Below are positions 1-11,600 of a stretch of DNA of 64,000 nt, piece by piece. The translations under genes and the position numbers were made by a program. This DNA comes from Mactromeris polynyma (Eukaryota > Mollusca > Bivalvia > Venerida > Mactridae). The stretch is from the NCBI GenBank assembly GCA_032209605.1, contig JASFXZ010000001.1, positions 7,751,703 to 7,815,702 on the forward strand, written 5' to 3'. Numbering within the stretch: position 1 is the first letter of the stretch; each line of letters begins with the position of its first letter. Below the pieces are notes generated by a model. The model was not told where the DNA came from. It did no database searches and saw only the letters and a list, made by a program, of their open reading frames with translations.

Positions 1-2325
1 TGTAGTGCTTGTGTAAAAGCATAATCATTTATAATCGTGTGCATGTATATTCTAATAGTAATATTATTAAAGTGGCATCCAATGGAACTATCAGTAGATT
101 ACAGTACCCAGTTTTTTTTTCAAATATTTATTATATATTATTTACCGAATGAAATTTCATAAAGGGGAATAGTTGCCACATTGATGATCCTTGCTAGAGA
201 AAACTTCCATTGAAAGTCTATGATGCAATATTATAGATACTTTATTAAGCATGCACTGCTTGACTCATTTATAAGTTAATTGATTGGCTCACTTTTGCGT
301 GTTTTCGGCGGCTAGTGCAACGTATTTAGTCGGAATAGGAAATAATATTGATGTACTCTGGATAGATAAATGTATATTGAGTCGATAGCCGTTTAATTGG
401 TTTAAAAAGGTTGATTTGATCGGAAGTTACAGCGGGTTATGTCGAGTCAATATGGAAAACGAGATTTTGGAAGTTGCACCCCTTGTATATATAGTATATA
501 ATGGTAGTGAATTTTTTATGTGCCGACCCCCTTTGGTATCAACATGAGTAATTAACTAATGAAATGAAAATTAATTATCGTTATATGTACGTGTTTGCAT
601 TGTAATGAAGCCTAAACTAAAACATCTTCCGGATATTTAGTCATTCTTTCTAACGCTTTATTGCAAAGTGTGTGATTTTTAAAACAGATCACTCGAGAAT
701 AAAATGAGATAACTGATATAATAATTATGTATATAAACCTGTTGAATCCCCGACAAATCTTCAAAACATAAGAAAATGTTAGCAAACTTTACAAGGAAAT
801 TGTATTTTCAAGAATCAACAAGCAGGTTTGTTGAAGTTGTATTTTTTTGTGAACGGGTTCAATATATGGAAAATAAACGAATAACCGTCATCACGGAAAC
901 TGTAAAATCTAAGAGCTACGTACTCGTAGTATTAGGTAAATAAAGGTACATGTGTAACTAATTAATTAGTAAGGATATCATTGAATATTCTGGTTTTGGT
1001 TCAAACCATAATTGGCAATGTACACATATCGTGCATTTTCACAGGTGGATTTTTTTAAATACGCTATTTGAAATCATTATTTTGGGTAATAATAAACACA
1101 TGTAGAAAAAAATACAATTAAAGTAGCATTGTGAGACCCATAACATCGTCATATTTGACTGAAATTTTACTTTTTTACATTAGAAAAGCTTACGATGTTT
1201 AGACTAGTTTCTCGGTGATTGCACCACAAGTCAGTTAGAAATGCAATAATGATTTCAAATAGCGTATTTAAAAAAATCCACCTGTGAAAATGCACGATAT
1301 GTGTACATTGCCAATTATGGTTTGAACCAAAACCAGAATATTCAATGATATCCTTACTAATTAATTAGTTACACATGTACCTTTATTTACCTAATACTAC
1401 GAGTACGTAGCTCTTAGATTTTACAGTTTCCGTGATGACGGTTATTCGTTTATTTTCCATATATTGAACCCGTTCACAAAAAAATACAACTTCAACAAAC
1501 CTGCTTGTTGATTCTTGAAAATACAATTTCCTTGTAAAGTTTGCTAACATTTTCTTATGTTTTGAAGATTTGTCGGGGATTCAACAGGTTTATATACATA
1601 ATTATTATATCAGTTATCTCATTTTATTCTCGAGTGATCTGTTTTAAAAATCACACACTTTGCAATAAAGCGTTAGAAAGAATGACTAAATATCCGGAAG
1701 ATGTTTTAGTTTAGGCTTCATTACAATGCAAACACGTACATATAACGATAATTAATTTTCATTTCATTAGTTAATTACTCATGTTGATACCAAAGGGGGT
1801 CGGCACATAAAAAATTCACTACCATTATATACTATATATACAAGGGGTGCAACTTCCAAAATCTCGTTTTCCATATTGACTTGACATAACCCGCTGTAAC
1901 TTCCGATCAAATCAACCTTTTTAAACCAATTAAACGGCTATCGACTCAATATACATTTATCTATCCAGAGTACATCAATATTATTTCCTATTCCGACTAA
2001 ATACGTTGCACTAGCCGCCGAAAACACGCAAAAGTGAGCCAATCAATTAACTTATAAATGAGTCAAGCAGTGCATGCTTAATAAAGTATCTATAATATTG
2101 CATCATAGACTTTCAATGGAAGTTTTCTCTAGCAAGGATCATCAATGTGGCAACTATTCCCCTTTATGAAATTTCATTCGGTAAATAATATATAATAAAT
2201 ATTTGAAAAAAAAACTGGGTACTGTAATCTACTGATAGTTCCATTGGATGCCACTTTAATAATATTACTATTAGAATATACATGCACACGATTATAAATG
2301 ATTATGCTTTTACACAAGCACTACA
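1..2325. repeat. Very long near-perfect inverted repeat (palindrome)
   Basis: Bases 1-1080 are the reverse complement of 1246-2325, with a 165-base unpaired centre at 1081-1245. The arms have equal length and I found one difference by eye (G at about 442 against the matching base near 1882). The left arm starts at the first base of the window, so the repeat may extend further left. The arms are AT-rich and hold no convincing coding region. It could be a young fold-back element, a recent inverted duplication, or an assembly fold-back; the sequence alone cannot decide. Confidence 0.97.
1081..1245. other. Unpaired centre of the palindrome
   Basis: A 165-base AT-rich spacer between the two 1080-base arms. 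It has no open frame or recognised motif. A unique spacer of this size is somewhat against a simple hairpin read artefact, which usually has little or no spacer. Confidence 0.8.
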
Positions 2326-2461
2326 ATGTATCTGGAACATACGATAACATACGATAACGGGACTTGCAACTCAAGTCAAATCGACCGTCTTATCAGATAT
2401 TATGGTGTCGTCCAATTGATAAGCTGATAGCGGTGGGATTAACGGTCGTTAGTACGGAAAA

Positions 2462-2812
2462 TGCCAAATTTCAGAGTCAAATTATATCAACAAAACATTC
2501 TCCGATTTTAAATATATTTATGTCGTTGGAAAGCTGAGAGCATAACCTTTTATTTGATACCAATTGTGTGCACATAATGAAAAATATGAGAATTTTAATA
2601 CCTACCGCCGTGTTTTTCGAACCCAAAAAGATTGAAATTTATTTCACGGAAAAACGACCATTTTCAGAGTCAAAATAGAACAACAAAACAATCTCCGATT
2701 TTAAATATATTTCTATCATTAGAAAGCTGGGAGCATTACCTTTCGATTGATACCAAAATTATTATTATATGTGAAATATTAAAAAAGTTAATGCCTACCG
2801 CCGTGTTTTTCA
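2462..2812. repeat. Two-copy direct repeat, about 193-bp period
   Basis: Unit 1 (about 2462-2619) and unit 2 (about 2655-2812) share the blocks 'tttcagagtcaaa', 'ctccgattttaaatatattt', 'gaaagctg.gagcat.acctt' and 'cctaccgccgtgtttttc' in the same order. The copies have diverged by point changes. The pair lies just upstream of PIGB. The small open frames that cross it do not look like proteins. Confidence 0.85.
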
Positions 2813-2814
2813 TT

Positions 2815-3076
2815 CAATATTGGTTGTAAAGTACGGCGCCGCCGCCTTTTACACCTGTCCAGATTAAAACAACAACTATTCATTTGCCAGTAATTACTAC
2901 TATGAAGTGTGTTGTAAATCGTACTACCGCCAAGAACATGCGCCTGTGCAATCTCGGTAGTCAACCCTCTCTTGTCATCTAGGATGCCTTGATTCAATTA
3001 TAGACATCAGTATTAATCATTCGAAAACATGCGTAAAATTATGGTGTTAATATTTAACTTTTTCCAATTGTTTCAG
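2815..3076 (+). promoter_or_regulatory. PIGB: Likely promoter / 5' leader region of PIGB
   Basis: This is the interval just before the PIGB start. It contains the most GC-rich short patches nearby (gcgccgccgcc at about 2837) and an NRF1-like string (catgcgcctgtgca, about 2937). A pyrimidine tract ending 'tttcag' at 3071-3076 sits four bases before the chosen ATG, so a 5'-UTR intron probably ends here. I could not place the transcription start or the upstream exon. Confidence 0.35.
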
Positions 3077-3079
3077 ACA

Positions 3080-3402
3080 ATGACAAAAGATACTAAAAGT
3101 GCAGCTACAATTAGAAGGAGGAGAGTTAGAAACAAGGGTGAATTTGAAAAGTTGAAAAACAGCCGTCCATCATCACCAACTCCTCTGGAAGAAATCAATG
3201 AATTCAATGAAGAAGATGATGGCTATCTGTTTGATGATGAAGTCCTTGGACCATCTGTTGTGAAGAAAATCATGTCATCAGAGAAGACATTGCTTCTGTC
3301 ATTGATATCTCTACGCTTAGTAAATTCACTTCTGATACAGACAAGCTTTGTTCCCGATGAATACTGGCAATCTATTGAAGTTTCTCATAACATGGTGTTT
3401 GG
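3080..3402 (+). CDS. PIGB: PIGB coding exon 1
   Basis: Encodes residues 1-108: a basic then acidic cytosolic N-terminus (RRRR at 12-15, an Asp/Glu-rich stretch at 42-54), the first hydrophobic segment (about 71-88) and the FVPDEYWQS catalytic loop. The donor is GG|GTAGGT. The split codon is completed by the first base of exon 2. Confidence 0.92.
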
Positions 3403-6400
3403 GTAGGTCATATAAATAATTATTTGTTCATGTTAATTTTTTCCATTAATTAACATTGGGTTAGGTGAAAAGGTCCTCTGGATTATATCTTACACTTTTC
3501 ACATTTATTTAATCGTTATGAGTTTGTATTATCATATGATTTTAAGTTCTGTACTTACTTGTCCTATAGTATTGTATTCAAATCTTTGCATATTGAGGAT
3601 ATTGATACAATGTATATCGAAATAAAGTCATGTTTTGAGGAACTGGGATTCGAACCCGGGTCTACGGATTGCCGGTCCGTTATGCTAACCACTACACCAC
3701 AGCGACCTAACGTCATTTTCATGTAAATTTAACTTATACAAAGTTGATTAAGGTTAACTACACTTTGGACGAAGTACGGGGCGAAAAACAACTTCTACGA
3801 TATATCAGTATATCGCTTATATTTTTAAATTCCCTTAAGTGAGTATAACCTCCTATTTTCTGTATGTTTAGGAGTGTATGACCTACATAATTAAATGTTA
3901 AACTTGCATTTTTATGAAAACGAGATACCATTGAAGTAATTAATCTATATTTTTAACTACACAGTATTATATTGTATTGCCAACATTTGGAATGCACTAT
4001 TCACTTGAACACTGTTTAACAATGGCCTACTACAATTAAGCTATCTTGGCATAGTTTTAGACTGTACTCATTTTCTTGTATTTTTCTGCCATACTAACAC
4101 TATTTGTAAGTGTGTATGGAATATTGATCCACATAAAAAAATCGTTGATATATCGATATCAATTGTATCAATGACAGCCCTAGTATGAATGCATGTAGTG
4201 AATGTATCAAACAGTAGATTTGAGAAAATTAATTTTTGTTTAAATGTTCACCTAGTAAACAGATCGATCAACTGACAATTGACTTCAAGTATTTTGTTCA
4301 ATTTTCTAGGTATGGTCATTTAACATGGGAGTGGAAGAATGGTCTGAGAGGATATCTGTACCCTTCAATATTTGCAGTATTTTACAAGTTTCTAGCAATA
4401 TGTGGTCTTGATAACAGACTTCTAATGGTAAGTTTATTATTTAAGGTACAACAATTAGTTAAACCAGGGTAGTTATTAGTGTTTAGAACATGATTACAAA
4501 TGGTACCAGATAATCAATTAATAGGATATATCAAAATTTAGTACTCTGCCTGTTTGAAGACAGTATTTGTAAATTATTTAACATATTCGAGATAAACATC
4601 TTATACAAATAGTGTTTTGAATTATTAGGTTTTGATGGGAAATTGTTTTTCTTTATTTTCTAACTAAGCTGTAATTATTACTATGTTTTCAGATTAAGTT
4701 ACCCAGGTTGATACAAGCTGTGATTGCAGGAATTGGTGATTTGTATCTGTATAAATTCTCTTGTTTATTGACTGACCGAGCGACTGCCCAATGGTCACTT
4801 TTATGTCAAACAGTCAGCTGGTTCATGTTATATTGCTCAACACGGACAATAACTAACAGTACGGAGACTGTACTGATAACTGCTGCACTGTATTACTTCC
4901 CTTGGCCTGAAAAACAAAATACTAGGTGCGTATTATTTATCTTACTAATGCTTTATGCTCTGCCTTTTATAACTGTATTTACAACAGAAAGGAAGGGGCA
5001 GCAGAGCGGTGAAGGGTACGAGTGCCTCACTCCTGATCCCTAGGTCACGAGTTCAAATTCCACCTTGTGTGGGTTGAACTGTAAACTTCACAATTCCTTA
5101 ATTAGACACGAGTACTGATTGGTAACCCAGGCATTTACAGTGATTATTATTAGTTGCAATATCTTCTTTGACAAGCAATATAAAATTAATAAGTGAAGTA
5201 TATAACATGCTCAGTGTCAGATGTCAATCTATCAGTAAGCAAGGCTGGTGATGTATGTCAAGTTATAATGTACAGTTCAATATTTTATCACAATAATTTA
5301 ATGTTTCTCTGCATTTAATTAAATTAACTTTTTCATTTCTTTTAATTGGTGAAACGTCAAAGAGACAGTATATTAACCGGTCATCGGCTAATCGATCTAG
5401 CGTCTTCATTAAATTATTTTTAAGTCGTTCTTTTCAGATAGATATAATGCAGGAATAATGAAATCAATAAAGCTGTGTATATTTTTGCGATGATTTTGTT
5501 TATCATGTTAATTATTATTTTCATATGTTTTTATTTTTCAGTCCTTCATCTCGTAAATTTCTGAGTCTTGCTGCTTTATCTGTCATTATCCGTCCTACAG
5601 CCGCTGTGATATGGATATTGTTATGTTCATGGCATTTACAAAATAATAAACATCGTCTCTACAGGACTTTAAAATCATACGTGATTGTGGGGTAAGTTAA
5701 ATAAATTTAAAAGATCAATCAAGTATATATGTGACTATTTTATGAAGAAGTGTACTGTGTACTTCAGCAACACAGTATACAGACTTTCTGCTGGGTAGTA
5801 AAAGTTAACTGTTCTTGTATTAATCTTAATCTTATTATAAATCTTCGTCTCCAAAAGTGCACGGCCCAGGTATTTGGTATGTAGCATTGTTTAGTGGTCT
5901 CCTACCAAGAACGTCTAGTTTATGTCACTGGTGTCAACCCCCCCCCCCCCCAGGGATCACATGTTTCCTATAGAGTTATACATATAATAGCTTCGAAATT
6001 GTCTTGATGATGATCTTGATCACAAAAATGCTTATGAAAGGTCCATGTACACAATGCAGTCAGTAGAGAGTCGGGCCCTCGTAGGCCTCTTGTTTTCTTG
6101 TGCTCTTACTTTCATTTTCTTTTTCCAGCACTATTTCTCTTGGGATATCAGCTGTTCTAGACAGGGTATTTTATGGTGAATGGACATTCGTGCAATACAA
6201 TTTCCTTGTGTTCAATGTACTTAGTGGTGGAGGAGACTTTTATGGAACACATCCTTGGCATTGGTATTTTACTCAGGGATATCCGGTTGTCATGGCAACA
6301 CATATTGTTCCATTTGTTGTGGGTGCTTGGAGAGCAAAAAATAAAGTCCCACTTTTTGTGATAGTATGGTCTATATTTATATACAGGTATGAGCTCTAAA

Positions 6401-8654
6401 TTCTTGATTCTTGTTTAATCATTAAATAACTGTTTATGACTTTGTTTAAACTCTTTTGTTGTTTCATTATAAATAATATGCTATATTTGTTATTCATCAG
6501 TTGCAGCTGATGTCTTATTTCTATTATAAGCCAGTCAATTGATGGGACGTGTTATGTGATTGCAACAGGTGGTCGAATTCTACCAAGTTGTCCGCTCTCT
6601 GATTTTTATAATTCTGGTCTAATTTTACCAAAAAGTGTTGCTGTATTTAACAGCTTACTATCTCAGCCAAGACCAATAACCAGCCAGATCACCTCTGACA
6701 AGCTGGATTTATGACATTTTAATTGTTGAAAGTTGCCACATTAAGTGATTAACTCTGTTGGCTCTGTATTTACAAAAAATGTCTAATCTTCACTAAACTT
6801 TAATAATTATCTAGACCACATTCAATACCTAGTAAGACAGTATCAGACATAAGGCTCCTAAATGCTAAAATGTTGCCATATTAATACTATTAGCTTTCTA
6901 CCTTTGAAAGTCTTTATCAAATCTTCACCAGACGTTGTCACACAGTTTATGGGCATAATTTCTCATTATCAAACTTGGCCATGGTATATTCAAACCCTTT
7001 GACACTCTTGTTCAGCATGGATGGTAACTTCATTCTGTCTCTCTTTTTCAGTTTCTTATCCCATAAAGAATTCAGATTCTTGATGCCTGTGTTACCTTTA
7101 TCATTCCATTACTGTGGGGTTTATTTCCAATCTCTATGTAAAAAACCAAAATTGAAGAAGAGGCATAAAATGCGAGCGCAGGCTGTGATAACAAAAGACG
7201 ATTTACGTGGTTCTCAAGACAGTTTGTTCAGTAGTCAAGATGGAAGTGAAAGTACAAACACTGAAATATCCTCTGAGCAGAGTGTTGTGTCGACGGAGAC
7301 AAGTGGTGTCAGTAGTGAAGGTAATAACAAGGATATGGAAGACAATGGAGAAGAGAAGCTTACCAGCAAAGTTGATAATAAAGTCACGGAAGAAGTCAAA
7401 AAGAGAGATTTGTCTACTAATGAAATATTAGCTGAATTGGAGAAAAAGCAAAAAGAGACACATAAAAATAATCTGTCGAAGGCGAAGATATTTGTAATAA
7501 TATTGCTGGTGACTAACATTCCTGTTGCTATGTACTTTTGTTTAATTCATCAGCGGGGAACCATACTTGTGATGAAATATTTGTACGATAAAAGTTTTGA
7601 ACACAACATGAATGTGATGTTTCTGATGCCATGTCATTCTACACCATACTACAGGTAAATATATTTGTTTGCACCATGTGCTTTATTAAAATCAGGGTTC
7701 TCCCTAGACTCCTATTAATGCTTTTTGGACTCCTTTTTCCCCTGGGATTCCTGTTTCTGGAAAAATGTCTTCGAAATTGCATTGCACGACTGCAACTTTT
7801 CCAAAAAAACATGGTTTTGGACTCCTGTTTTCAAATCCTGGTGAGAACCCCGCAAATTCTGTGTTTTATCTGTCAGATTCATTTTAGGAAATACTTTCAA
7901 ATATTGAAATAATTCAGTTGTTTAGCTGTACACAAAAAATTGTTTTTTCAACATGCTGCCTCTTTGTACAGGGGTTCTTAGTGTTGAATCTCGAGGGTCA
8001 TTTTGATAAGTTTGACCCGATTTTACCATTTTATAGCCAAAATACCTATAATTTAGAGAAAGTTTGACCCTTCAGTCAGAATCTTAAGGGTAAAAATTGT
8101 GGCCTTTTGGAAAATCCAGGGGTCAAAGAGTCAATTCAAGGTTCAAATGGAACCCTATTTGTAACATGTAAGTTGTTTCCATCTCAATTTATGATGTGCA
8201 ACCAAAATAGTTATTTGTATTAATAATTGTTTATTATTTATTTATCTAAAGTATTTAAACTGTAAATGAAAAGTATGGGCCAAAAGGTCTGCATGTGTAA
8301 CTATATACCATATATATTTAAACCATTGATACCTATAAGTGTATTATGTGTGTTTTCAGTTATTTACATCGAAACATAAGTATGAGATTTCTGACTTGCG
8401 AACCAAATCTTAACCACATGGAAAATTACACTGATGAAGCAGAAGTGTTCTTTGATGATCCAGTTGGGTGGCTGAAGCTGGAATATGCAGCCACATCAGA
8501 GCCCTGGCCATCCCATCTAGTCTACTTCAGTCCTTTGCAGAGACAGATAGGTCTATATTTAGAACAGAGCGGATACAAAGAATGTGCCAGTTTCTTTCAT
8601 ACCCATTTACCAGAGGGTCGTGTCGGAAGACGTGTTATAGTTAGTTGCAGATAG
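3080..8654 (+). CDS. PIGB: PIGB, GPI mannosyltransferase 3 (7 coding exons, 659 aa)
   Basis: ER multi-spanning mannosyltransferase (family GT22) that adds the third, alpha-1,2-linked mannose to the GPI anchor precursor using dolichol-phosphate-mannose. Coding exons: 3080-3402, 4310-4427, 4693-4925, 5542-5691, 6129-6386, 7052-7654, 8360-8654. All junctions are GT-AG and the phases sum to 1980 nt. Family marks include FVPDEYWQS (residues 90-98, with the Asp-Glu expected of GT22 loop 1), YGHLTWEW (109-116), [18 protein letters not shown] (364-370), [10 protein letters not shown] and [10 protein letters not shown] near the C-terminus. I chose the ATG at 3080 because a splice-acceptor-like tract lies just upstream; an in-frame ATG at 3029 would sit before that tract. 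The protein is longer than the roughly 550 residues I recall for vertebrate PIGB, mainly through an extra loop at residues 391-505. An AATAAA at 8822 is a candidate polyadenylation signal. Confidence 0.95.
3625..3725 (-). repeat. tRNA-headed SINE-like copy (family A)
   Basis: Reads on the minus strand as a tRNA-like sequence with A-box-like 'tggtgtagtggttagc' and B-box 'gggttcgaatccc'. The 5' and 3' acceptor halves do not pair, so it is not a working tRNA. A second copy at 39605-39735 matches it on both sides beyond the tRNA-like core, which marks a dispersed repeat. It sits in PIGB intron 1. Confidence 0.7.
4310..4427 (+). CDS. PIGB: PIGB coding exon 2
   Basis: Acceptor TTTCTAG before 4310 and donor ATG|GTAAGT. 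Encodes the conserved YGHLTWEW segment and the next membrane segment. It ends in phase 0. Confidence 0.93.
4693..4925 (+). CDS. PIGB: PIGB coding exon 3
   Basis: Acceptor TTTTCAG before 4693 and donor ACTAG|GTGCGT. Encodes membrane segments with [17 protein letters not shown] and the conserved [14 protein letters not shown] stretch, typical of PIGB. Confidence 0.93.
4985..5160 (+). repeat. SINE-like element (family B) in PIGB intron 3
   Basis: tRNA-like head (agcagagcggtgaaggg, then a B-box-like gagttcaaattcc) followed by a tail with 'cttcacaattcct' and 'ggtaacccagg'. The same tail recurs near 44010-44095, showing a dispersed family. Confidence 0.6.
5542..5691 (+). CDS. PIGB: PIGB coding exon 4
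   Basis: Acceptor TTTTTCAG and donor GG|GTAAGT. Encodes [15 protein letters not shown], the 'IRPTA' membrane segment conserved across GT22 enzymes. It is not visible as a long open frame because it is only 150 bases; I found it by joining phases. Confidence 0.92.
5938..5951 (+). repeat. Poly-C run, 14 bases
   Basis: Uninterrupted run of C in PIGB intron 4. Similar mononucleotide runs occur at 53942-53954 (G) and 61895-61912 (C). Confidence 0.95.
6129..6386 (+). CDS. PIGB: PIGB coding exon 5
   Basis: Acceptor TTTTCCAG and donor ACAG|GTATGA. Encodes [19 protein letters not shown] and [14 protein letters not shown], the best-conserved block of PIGB. Confidence 0.95.
7052..7654 (+). CDS. PIGB: PIGB coding exon 6, with long charged insertion
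   Basis: Acceptor TTTTTCAG and donor TACAG|GTAAAT. Encodes SHKEFRF and a membrane segment (372-389), then about 115 residues rich in Lys, Ser, Glu and Asp (391-505), then another membrane segment (506-523) and MPCHSTPYY. The insert lies between two membrane segments and is flanked by [10 protein letters not shown], so by the positive-inside rule it is probably cytosolic (inference). Confidence 0.93.
7693..7852. mobile_element. Probable hAT-like MITE in PIGB intron 6
   Basis: Starts CAGGGTTCTC and ends in the inverse, GAGAACCCCG, 160 bases later. CAGGG termini are typical of hAT-derived elements. I could not see a clean 8-base target duplication, so the assignment is tentative. Confidence 0.5.
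8360..8654 (+). CDS. PIGB: PIGB coding exon 7 and stop
   Basis: Acceptor TGTTTTCAG before 8360; TAG at 8652-8654. Encodes the luminal C-terminal domain with [15 protein letters not shown] sequence, [14 protein letters not shown] and [14 protein letters not shown]. Confidence 0.95.
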
Positions 8655-11600
8655 CAATTACTGATACCATCAACATATGTTTATGATATGTGATTATAGC
8701 TCAGTTCGTTCCAGTATTTGTTACGTCGTGCCATTTTATGAATCATGTAAAATGGAGGTTGAGAAATGATAGTAGCATAATACCCCATTTCATTAAGTAC
8801 CATTTCTTGGCCTGATATCAAAATAAAGTTATTAATTTCATGATTTATACAAGCAAAATAGTGTATCTCTCTTGAATATGACTGTTTTCTGAACATAACA
8901 GGAATGCTTTGCATTTATGATGTTGTAGTTTCATGCATTTGATAAAGTATTGTTTTGGCTACCTAAGTTTTATCTGTTAGTATTTTATTTATGTGTTCAC
9001 AACGTATAGTATTACAACGAGTATTCTATGTAGATCTGGTATCTGGGCAAAAGTTAATAAAACGTTACATTGCATCTTTAACATTTACATGCTACATGTA
9101 CATGTATTCACAGGGTTTAACACATAGATCTTACATCAAAATCATTAATGTAATTCTAGCTTTTCTGTATTTCATCGTGCATGGGAAAAGTAAAAAGTGT
9201 TACTGTATCAATTTTATACCCAACAATAGAATACATGTATGTACTAGATGTTGTACCTGAAACATTTGGTGTGTGAATAACGTAGAGCAGTATTATTTGC
9301 TGTAATTTCCACACACTATTTTGGCATCGCTACAAATAACAATTTGACGTACATCATTTTATAATTGATTATAGGATAAATATTGTTATAATTTAACTGT
9401 TCACAAATAAGAGATCGTTGAAAATGTGATTTACTGTGTTTACATCTATTTGTTTTATAGCACAGATATCGTATAATATGTTTACATAATATGGTTACGT
9501 TTTGAAATGCCAAAATAGCAGCATTTCTAGCTGAAGCTATTTTGTTTTACTTTTTAATTTGATGTTTTCCTGCATAAATTTTCCATATAAAATATTTATG
9601 TATGAGATACCACATGGTTTGTGATGTCCAGACTGCAGAATATGCCTCCATTGCAACCGAGCTTTCTTGGAGTGTTTGGTAAAACGAAAGCACTCTCGTA
9701 TTACATAGAGGCTGACCTGGGGTAGAAATAAGTGTGCTTTATTTGTACAAATAAATGTTACCATGACTTAAAGGTCTGAATGCAGACACATTTGGCTGGT
9801 TGCAGTAGCAAAAACAACATCACAAACTGCATTGTTTCCCTACACTGTTATTGGTAGCAATACTGACTGTTGACCAATACAGTTTGGTGAGTTGTTTTTA
9901 TGGTAAATGTAAAGTTTTGCTGACTTTTGTCCAGAGAAGATTCACACAGAATAGGATATAAATATTTTTATAATAGTGCATTTATTTATATTATTTGATG
10001 ATCTCTTATACTGTTGTAATAAATGTGTATGTGTAAAATTGTTGAATATGTAAGTGACAAATCTGTATCAGTCAATGCTCTCAACGAAAAATGAATAATT
10101 TTATCATAAAAAAGTAAAAAGTAATATTTAAGGAGAAAATGCTAAAAGACTTGCCTTGCCTTTGGAGCCTTCCCTAAATGTTCCTATGTATTATTATTAG
10201 TTAAAATTTGGTTCAGGTACACTATATATACCCATATTTGGAAATGAATACAATATTTTTTTAAATCATGAGATGATAATCTAAAATTCATTTTCACATT
10301 TTCTGATGTTTACTATGGAACTATGTAATGCTAATTAACAATATGATACACTATGTAAATCAAAAAGTAATTTGTAGTGCTGTACTGTATATAACAATGC
10401 ATGTAATTTTTTATGCAGACTTTTATAAGAAATGTGTTATTATTTAAAGGAAATACCTTGATTTTAATAATGTTTATCAATGGTTGAGTGAATCTCACAC
10501 TGTTATTTGCAGATATGTCACTGTATGACTATAAGTTTATATTATGGTTTAAATCTTGTATAATGCGTGTGAATGATTTATTAACAGTAATAACTAGTCA
10601 TTGTGTTTTTGATGTTATGAAAGAAGCACTTTGAAAAAAGTTATGTCCCTTTGACCATTTGCTGCCATAGCTGATGGTAATATTGTTGAGTATCTGTACA
10701 GGTTTTACCAGAGTTAGGAATGTGTGATCAGAAATACAAAGGCTAAAATGTAGGGTAATTTGGATTTTTCCAGTAAATTGTCAGAAAAAATCCAGGTTCA
10801 CTACCTTATTGCACATGTGTTTCATATGTTGTAACACTACGATCATGTTCTGTTTGCTTTGGTACAAATCCTGTCCATGCTTCGATAAATTCATAATTTA
10901 TATATAAAACTTCTATTTTTTTAAATTGTAGTTTTATGATTATTATTTTTTGAGTATGTAGCTATGTGCATTAATTTCTATGTCAGGGATGTTATGCTGA
11001 GTAAAAGTTTTCATGGGATAATATTGACATTTTTCAAATACGATGGAGGAAACACCGAAAAATATATCCATCAAGATTGATATTGAAAAATATCCATATT
11101 ATCCCATGCACTCTTCCTTTCTTGACTCTGCATACTTACACTTTTCAATCCCACACTGACTAAATATTTTTTATTTAAAACAGTACAACCCACTGCTTGT
11201 ATTTGTTCAGAACACACATTGATATACTTTCTCTGTATAGGAGTCCCCAAACTTAACTCCCAAGTGTCCGTATCAGGAGCATAATATCACATGTTGAAAT
11301 CCAACAAACACTGCTGTGCCATTTTTACTTTGCTCAGAACAAATTTCTTACAAAGTTCGTAGCATTTTCATCCATTTACTGGCAGGATTATTCTTAGCAA
11401 ATTTGAGGAATTCCACAGAATTTAATGTTCCCAAGTGTAATTTTTTTTGATTGACGCAAATGTACATTACAGCATATAAATGTGCCCCTTGGACTCCCTC
11501 CGTGAAAAGTTCTCTCCAGCCTGATTTTAAAAGCCAAATTTCTATGAAAGAAGACCGATAAAAAGTTTATTGCAGAAAGTGAATCAAGTTATTGTTGATG

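Noticed and set aside
3636..3710. Functional tRNA gene
   Set aside because: Acceptor halves do not pair, base 33 is C, and flanks are shared with another copy, so it is a SINE.
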